Origin: Dongibacter bovis
Lineage (GTDB): Bacteria > Bacillota > Negativicutes > Selenomonadales > Selenomonadaceae
DNA: 35,269 nt
Direction: 5' to 3'
Assembly (NCBI GenBank): GCA_902763085.1
Contig: CACWQW010000028.1
Coordinates: forward strand, 1 to 35,269
Part shown: positions 31,687 to 35,269 of the stretch, piece by piece
Position numbering within the stretch: the first letter of the stretch is position 1
Layout: each line of letters starts with the position of its first letter
Position numbers and translations under genes: made by a program
The notes under the pieces: model-generated
The model's database searches: none
The model's input: only the letters and a program-made list of their open reading frames with translations
What the model was told of the DNA's origin: nothing

Positions 31687-32628
31687 TCACCGGTACGGGT
31701 CCGCGAGCGTATGTGTATCGTGCGCCTCCTCGTAGACGCTCTTCTTCGTGTCTTCCGTGTGCCCGTCGACGGGCTCGGCGTGGATGAGCACGTCGAACGT
31801 GCCGAACTGCGAGCGGATCGCCTGCTCGATCTCGTCACAGACCGCGTGGACGCGCGAGAGATGCATGTTCCCGTCGAAGAGGATGTGCACGTCGAGCAGC
31901 TTGTAGGAGCCCGAGCGGCGCGTGCGCAGGCAGTGCCAGCCGCGCACCTCCGGCACCTCGTCGAAGATGGCGCCGATCGCCGCCTCCTCCTCCGGCGCGA
32001 GGCTCGCGTCCGTGAGCTCCGCCGTCGACTCGACGATCATGCGCCATCCCGCACGGAAGATGATGCCCGCGACGAAGATGGCGATGACGGGGTCGAGCCA
32101 CGCCCAGCCCGTGACCTGCATGAGCACGAGGCCCGTGAGCACGCCGACCGACGTCCAGATGTCGGCGGAAAGATGGAGCCCGTCCGCCTCGAGCGCCTGC
32201 GAGCCCGTGACCTTTGCCACATGGATGAGCCGCCGCGAGACGAGGAAATTGATGAAGATCGCGAAGACCATGATCGCGATGCCATACGAGAGGAACGCCG
32301 GCGTCTCCGCCGTGTGGAATTTCTCCACGGCCTCGTAGACGATGCCGATGGCGGCGCCCACGATGAGCAGCGCCTCGACCGCCGCCGAGAGGTTCTCGTA
32401 CTTCCCGTGCCCGTAGTCGTGCTCGAGATCCGGCGGCAGCTCGGACTTGTGCACCGCCCAGAAGGCGATGAGCGCCGCGATGAGGTCGGTACCGGAGTGC
32501 AGCGCCTCTGAGATGAGGCTCACGGCGCCAACGTAGAGACCGACCATGAGTTTCAATATCACAAGGATCGTATTGGAAAAAATGGACAGCCACGCTGTCC
32601 GTTTCTTGAGCTTTCCCAGGTCCTCCAT
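31687..32628 (-). CDS. Cation diffusion facilitator (CDF) metal exporter
   Basis: A 313-residue inner-membrane transporter that uses the proton gradient to expel divalent metals (Zn, Fe, Mn or Co). Six helices span about 15-205. The metal-site motifs are H44-S-G-T-D48 in helix 2 and H152-LSA-D156 in helix 5 (an HD-HD-like pattern), with EHDYGHGKYENLSA in the loop between. The C-terminal cytoplasmic domain is at 210-295 (VRGWHCLRTRRSGSYKLLDVHILFDG), followed by a hydrophilic tail with several His. Metal specificity cannot be decided. GGGGGAA precedes the ATG. A palindrome GTCGA-N4-TCGAC 90 nt upstream is discussed with the small RNA. Confidence 0.92.
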   Translation of the reverse strand: MEDLGKLKKRTAWLSIFSNTILVILKLMVGLYVGAVSLISEALHSGTDLIAALIAFWAVHKSELPPDLEHDYGHGKYENLSAAVEALLIVGAAIGIVYEAVEKFHTAETPAFLSYGIAIMVFAIFINFLVSRRLIHVAKVTGSQALEADGLHLSADIWTSVGVLTGLVLMQVTGWAWLDPVIAIFVAGIIFRAGWRMIVESTAELTDASLAPEEEAAIGAIFDEVPEVRGWHCLRTRRSGSYKLLDVHILFDGNMHLSRVHAVCDEIEQAIRSQFGTFDVLIHAEPVDGHTEDTKKSVYEEAHDTHTLADPYR

Positions 32629-32679
32629 TGCTATTCCCCCTGATGCTTTCCGTCCCCTGAAAAATATCTGAAAACAGAC

Positions 32680-32708
32680 TGGACAAACCTACTGGCAGGC
32701 TATATAAT
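32680..32708 (+). promoter_or_regulatory. Plus-strand promoter of a candidate small RNA
   Basis: TGGACA (32680-32685), 17-bp spacer, perfect TATAAT (32703-32708). It points away from the CDF gene, toward no open reading frame, and reaches a strong terminator within 92 nt. Confidence 0.78.
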
Positions 32709-32714
32709 GAAGCC

Positions 32715-32800
32715 AGTCGAGAAATCGACCTACTCAAAAGCACTTATTTTATTTGTTCTTGCTTTTCTTTTGCCGGATGCGTTGCATCCGGTCTTTTTTT
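32715..32800 (+). ncRNA. Candidate small RNA, about 86 nt
   Basis: The predicted transcript starts near 32715. It opens with a hairpin GTCGA-GAAA-TCGAC (32716-32729; 5 bp, GNRA tetraloop), followed by CTACTC and a U/A-rich single-stranded stretch of about 40 nt (32730-32770), and ends with a strong terminator (CCGGATGC-GTT-GCATCCGG then a T run). There is no ribosome binding site with a start codon and no open frame of note. The layout, 5' hairpin, U-rich linker, terminator, is that of trans-acting small RNAs. I do not recognise the family. Alternatively the 5' palindrome is an operator for the CDF gene. Confidence 0.65.
32773..32800 (+). terminator. Rho-independent terminator of the small RNA
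   Basis: CCGGATGC (32773-32780) pairs with GCATCCGG (32784-32791), 3-nt loop, then TCTTTTTTT. The reverse strand has no T run on its 3' side, so it acts on plus only. Confidence 0.88.
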
Positions 32801-32827
32801 ATGGAAAAGGGCGGTGCGCATCGAGCT

Positions 32828-33280
32828 TCAGCCGAGCTCACCGGGTCCAGGCAAGGCGGCGGCATCTGCCGTCTCGTCCGGCGCCTCCGGCGGCAGATCA
32901 CCGTGCGGCAGGTCGTTGTAGATGAAGTCGACGATCTCCTTCATCGGCGAGTAGATGCCGTAGGGATGGACACCGCTCTCCGTGCCGCCCGTCGAGAGGA
33001 CCTCCTTCGTGTCGTAGCGCAGGACTTCGGACGAGAGGATCTGATAGACGCCCTTGCCGCGGTCGAAATGCATCGTGTAGCGGAACATGCGGTTCCGATC
33101 CGCCTTGATGACCGCGATCGTCGCGTTACAGGCAGCCACGCTCTCATAGGTGACCGAGCCGGCATCCACATAGTAGCCCGTATAGCCGTTCGCATCCACA
33201 AACCGCATGTCCTCAGCGAAGCAGGAGCCAGCCCAAAGCAGGCAAGCTGCCAGCAGCACGGTGATCCGCCTGTACCTCAT
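32828..33280 (-). CDS. Small exported protein, unknown function
   Basis: A 150-residue exported protein without a family I can name. Residues 1-22 are a signal peptide (cut after CFA). The mature part begins EDMRFVDANGYTGYYVDAGSV; the pattern of short strands (RFVDANG, YYVDAGSV, RYTMHFDRGKGVYQI, EVLRYDTKEVL) suggests a small beta-rich domain, as in other Negativicutes proteins that describe variables such as surface-entry or lipoprotein-like domains. The C-terminus is Pro/Glu-rich and low in complexity. It is transcribed alone from the promoter at 33342-33371. Confidence 0.72.
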   Translation of the reverse strand: MRYRRITVLLAACLLWAGSCFAEDMRFVDANGYTGYYVDAGSVTYESVAACNATIAVIKADRNRMFRYTMHFDRGKGVYQILSSEVLRYDTKEVLSTGGTESGVHPYGIYSPMKEIVDFIYNDLPHGDLPPEAPDETADAAALPGPGELG

Positions 33281-33341
33281 CTTCTTCGCACACCCTCATT
33301 CCAAGCGCTGGGAGACCTCCCTCCCGAAAACAATCGGCTCT

Positions 33342-33371
33342 ATTCTACGTCACAGGGCGCGGAGTTGTCAA
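33342..33371 (-). promoter_or_regulatory. Promoter of the small exported protein gene
   Basis: On the minus strand a perfect TTGACA (33371-33366), 18-bp spacer, TAGAAT (33347-33342), about 60 nt upstream of the ATG at 33280. Confidence 0.8.
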
Positions 33372-33413
33372 ATGAGGCCTCGCGCCGCCGACGCGCCCGG
33401 ACCGCCCGCAGGA

Positions 33414-33863
33414 TCACTCGGCGAGCTGCGCGCGCACGAGCTGGTTCACGAGCTTTCCATCTGCGCGGCCTTTGACCTTCGGCATGAGCGCGCCCATGAC
33501 CTTGCCCATGTCCTTCGGCGTCTTCGCGCCCGTCTTCTCGACCGCTTCCTTAACGAGCGCGCGCACCTCGTCCTCCGAGAGCTGTGCGGGCAGGTACTTC
33601 ATGAGCACGTCGATCTCCGCCTGCGTCTTCTCGACGAGGTCCTGCCTGCCACCCTTCTCGAACTCATCGATGGAGTCCTTGCGCATCTTGACTTCCTTGC
33701 TGAGCACGCCGATGACGCCCTCGTCGTCGAGCTCCGTGTGACCGCCGTCAATCTCCGCCTGGCGGATGGCGCCGCGCGCCGAGCGGATGACGGAGAGGCG
33801 TTCCTTCTCATGCGCCTTCATGGCTTCTTTCATATCAGCGGTGAGCTGTTCCTTGATGGACAT
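33414..33863 (-). CDS. yqeY: GatB/YqeY domain protein
   Basis: A 149-residue YqeY family protein: a helical N-terminal part (MSIKEQLTADMKEAMKAHEKERLSVIR) and a C-terminal tail domain like that of the tRNA amidotransferase subunit GatB (DMGKVMGALMPKVKGRADGKLVNQLVR). It probably contacts tRNA; the role is not well defined. GAGGAGG precedes the ATG. It follows rpsU after 66 nt, a widespread rpsU-yqeY pairing in Firmicutes, with a strong hairpin in between. Confidence 0.93.
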   Translation of the reverse strand: MSIKEQLTADMKEAMKAHEKERLSVIRSARGAIRQAEIDGGHTELDDEGVIGVLSKEVKMRKDSIDEFEKGGRQDLVEKTQAEIDVLMKYLPAQLSEDEVRALVKEAVEKTGAKTPKDMGKVMGALMPKVKGRADGKLVNQLVRAQLAE

Positions 33864-33880
33864 GATATTTCCTCCTCACG

Positions 33881-33913
33881 AAAATGCGGCGCCTGCAGGG
33901 ATGCAGGCGCCGC
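33881..33913 (-). terminator. Terminator/attenuator between rpsU and yqeY
   Basis: A perfect 12-bp stem GCGGCGCCTGCA (33886-33897)/TGCAGGCGCCGC (33902-33913), 4-nt loop, followed on the minus strand by ATTTTCG. The short T run suggests partial termination, giving more rpsU than yqeY mRNA. Confidence 0.75.
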
Positions 33914-33929
33914 TCACATACCGAGGCGC

Positions 33930-34066
33930 TTAGCCTCTGTATTTGCGTTTACGAGCTGCCTCGGATTTCTTCTTGCGGCGAACGCTCGGTTTCTCGTAAT
34001 GTTCACGTTTGCGTACCTCAGCGAGCGTACCGATTCGTTTTTACCAACTTTGATTTCGTTTGCCAT
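33930..34066 (-). pseudogene. rpsU: Ribosomal protein S21, broken by an internal 3n+1 deletion
   Basis: The first frame from ATG 34066 (GGAGGGGGGG upstream) reads [12 protein letters not shown] and then departs from the family at 34031/34032. The next frame resumes exactly at [20 protein letters not shown] and runs to [14 protein letters not shown] and a TAA at 33930-33932. In B. subtilis S21 the residues between NES and GTL number 15 (LEDALRRFKRSVSKT), so the missing piece is about 46 nt, length 3n+1; restoring it gives 60 residues. S21 binds the small ribosomal subunit near the mRNA exit path. The flanks and promoter are perfect, so the loss is very recent or an error in the sequence. Confidence 0.9.
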
Positions 34067-34123
34067 TTGTTTCCCCCCCTCCACTTGACGTAGGACAGTT
34101 ACCACCGGTAACCATACCATAGT

Positions 34124-34153
34124 ATTATAGCGGAAATATCCGTCCCATGTCAA
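34124..34153 (-). promoter_or_regulatory. Consensus promoter of rpsU-yqeY
   Basis: On the minus strand a perfect TTGACA (34153-34148), 18-bp spacer and perfect TATAAT (34129-34124). The leader contains a hairpin GTTACC-ACC-GGTAAC (34098-34112), close enough to affect S21 translation. Confidence 0.9.
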
Positions 34154-34184
34154 TAGCTTCTTCTCCGGTGGAGAAACGGCGGCG

Positions 34185-34532
34185 TCAGCCCGGTGGCCAC
34201 TGCATGGACCGGCCGCCGAGGAGGTGGAAATGCAGGTGCTTCACGCTCTGTCCGCCCTCCTCGCCCGTGTTGGCGACGACGCGGAATCCCTTCTCCGCCA
34301 CGCCGAGCTCACGCGCGAGCTGCGGGATGACGTCCGCGAGGATGTGCCCGACGAGTGCCTTGTCCGCGTCCGTGAGCGCAAGGATGCTCTCGATGTGCTT
34401 CTTCGGGATCACGAGCACGTGCACGGGCGCCTGCGGCTCGAGGTCCTTGAACGCGACGACCGTCTCATCCTCGTAAACGAGCGTCGACGGGATCTCCTTG
34501 CCGGCGATCTTGCAAAAGATACAATCTGCCAT
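34185..34532 (-). CDS. hinT: HIT-family purine nucleoside phosphoramidase (HinT)
   Basis: A 115-residue HIT-domain protein. The histidine triad H99-L-H101-F-H103-LLGG carries the catalytic residues; CIFCKIAGKEIPS at 4-16 contains the usual C4-X2-C7 pair, and VHVLVIPKKHIESI and NTGEEGGQSVKHLH are typical. It hydrolyses nucleoside phosphoramidates such as AMP-lysine in the cytosol. GGGGGTGACACT precedes the ATG. It lies between mtaB and rpsU, the usual order in many Firmicutes. Confidence 0.96.
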   Translation of the reverse strand: MADCIFCKIAGKEIPSTLVYEDETVVAFKDLEPQAPVHVLVIPKKHIESILALTDADKALVGHILADVIPQLARELGVAEKGFRVVANTGEEGGQSVKHLHFHLLGGRSMQWPPG

Positions 34533-34614
34533 AGTGTCACCCCCTTCCCCTGGACTCCTTCAGGAACGTTCCAACATGGATTGAATTCGTCACGCGGGAC
34601 GAAAAACCTTCTTT

Positions 34615-35269
34615 TTATTTTCTCCGTCCGCCGTTTTCCAGCGCGACGACGCTGCCGGAGACGCCGTCGCGGTAAAGGCGCTCGAGGCGCACGGCGGCGA
34701 GCGTGCCGCTCTCGTAGCTTCCCGGCACGTAGACGCGGATGTAGTTGTCCGTGAGCCCGTCCGTCTCGCCGTCCGTGCTTGTCTCGAGCAGCACGCGCAG
34801 CGTCTGCCCGAGGAACGAGCGCTCGTACGCCTCCGTCTCCTGCGTGGCGAGCGCCTGCATGCGGTGGACGCGCTCCTTTTTCACGGGCTCTGGCACCTGA
34901 TCCGCCATGCGCGCGGCAGGCGTGCCCGTGCGTCGCGAGTACGGGAATACATGCATGCGCGAGAATCCAAGGCGCGCGACGAACGCGAGGCTCTCCGCGA
35001 ACATCTCCTCCGTCTCGCCCGGAAAGCCCACGATGATGTCCGTCGAGATCGCGATGCCCGGCACCTCGCGGCGCACGCCCTCGATGAGGTGCGCGAACTC
35101 CTCCGTATCATAGTGGCGGTTCATCGCGCGCAGCACGGCGTCCGATCCGGCCTGCAGTGGCAGGTGGAGGTGCGCGCAGAAGCGCTCGTCCTCGCGGATC
35201 AGCGCGAAGAGCTCCGGCGAGAGCTCGAGCGACTCGAGCGAGCCGAGCCGCAGGCGCCGCAGTCCCGCC
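34615..35269 (-). CDS. mtaB: tRNA threonylcarbamoyladenosine methylthiotransferase MtaB (3' part)
   Basis: The 217 C-terminal codons of a gene that starts beyond the window. It adds a methylthio group to t6A37 of tRNA by radical SAM chemistry. The visible part has the end of the radical SAM barrel (RLRLGSLESLELSPELF, HLHLPLQAGSDAVLRAMNRHY, ISTDIIVGFPGETEEMF, HVFPYSRRTGTPAARM) and the C-terminal TRAM domain (LGQTLRVLLE...TDNYIRVYVPG). The radical SAM cysteines lie outside the window. No strong terminator is seen between it and hinT, 82 nt downstream. Confidence 0.9.
   Translation of the reverse strand, partial: AGLRRLRLGSLESLELSPELFALIREDERFCAHLHLPLQAGSDAVLRAMNRHYDTEEFAHLIEGVRREVPGIAISTDIIVGFPGETEEMFAESLAFVARLGFSRMHVFPYSRRTGTPAARMADQVPEPVKKERVHRMQALATQETEAYERSFLGQTLRVLLETSTDGETDGLTDNYIRVYVPGSYESGTLAAVRLERLYRDGVSGSVVALENGGRRK

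Overview
The window reads as chromosomal DNA of a diderm Firmicute of the Negativicutes, most likely Selenomonadaceae (Selenomonas or Mitsuokella-like). Three things point there: a porin with an N-terminal SLH domain (the Selenomonas Mep45 type), a full set of LPS/heptose genes next to typical Firmicute genes (B. subtilis-type diheme sdhC, yqeY, murI), and canonical AGGAGG ribosome binding sites in GC-rich DNA. Almost everything is on the minus strand. The exceptions are one membrane sulfatase-family gene (20462-22486), a transposase tail at the left edge and a candidate small RNA (32715-32800).

Layout from left to right. 1-100: the end of an IS30-type element. 181-1788: SLH porin with its own promoter and terminator. 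1843-6863: operon fumA-fumB-sdhC-sdhA-sdhB (fumarase plus fumarate reductase/succinate dehydrogenase, the reductive route to succinate and propionate). 6871-8783: rph-rdgB-yfcE housekeeping operon. 8841-10640: thioesterase, a membrane-anchored unknown and a CofE-like ligase. 10656-11664: murI and tRNA-Ser(UGA). 11747-20343: LPS/exopolysaccharide assembly genes (radical SAM protein, WbaP-like sugar-phosphate transferase, two GT2, WaaL-like ligase, GT9, VirK, GT4). 20422-22560: lone LTA-synthase-like gene on plus. 22630-30572: an LPS heptose operon running lptD-like, rfaE1, rfaE2, waaC-like, second GT9, second rfaE1, hldD, gmhB; gmhA is not in the window. 30594-32628: exported repeat protein and CDF cation exporter. 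32680-32800: small RNA candidate. 32828-35269: exported unknown, yqeY, rpsU, hinT, mtaB (partial).

The most striking observation is that three highly conserved genes (fumA, hldD and rpsU) each lack a short internal block of roughly 46-58 nt. Each missing block is of length 3n+1, so the reading frame breaks, while everything on either side is perfectly conserved. Three such lesions in 35 kb, one of them in a ribosomal protein gene with a consensus promoter, suggest either an assembly or amplification artefact or an unusual deletion process; raw reads would decide. The other strong lead is the promoter-hairpin-U-rich-terminator unit at 32680-32800.

Regulation can be read from several well-formed sigma-70-type promoters (17-18 bp spacers) and intrinsic terminators, which divide the window into the units given above.
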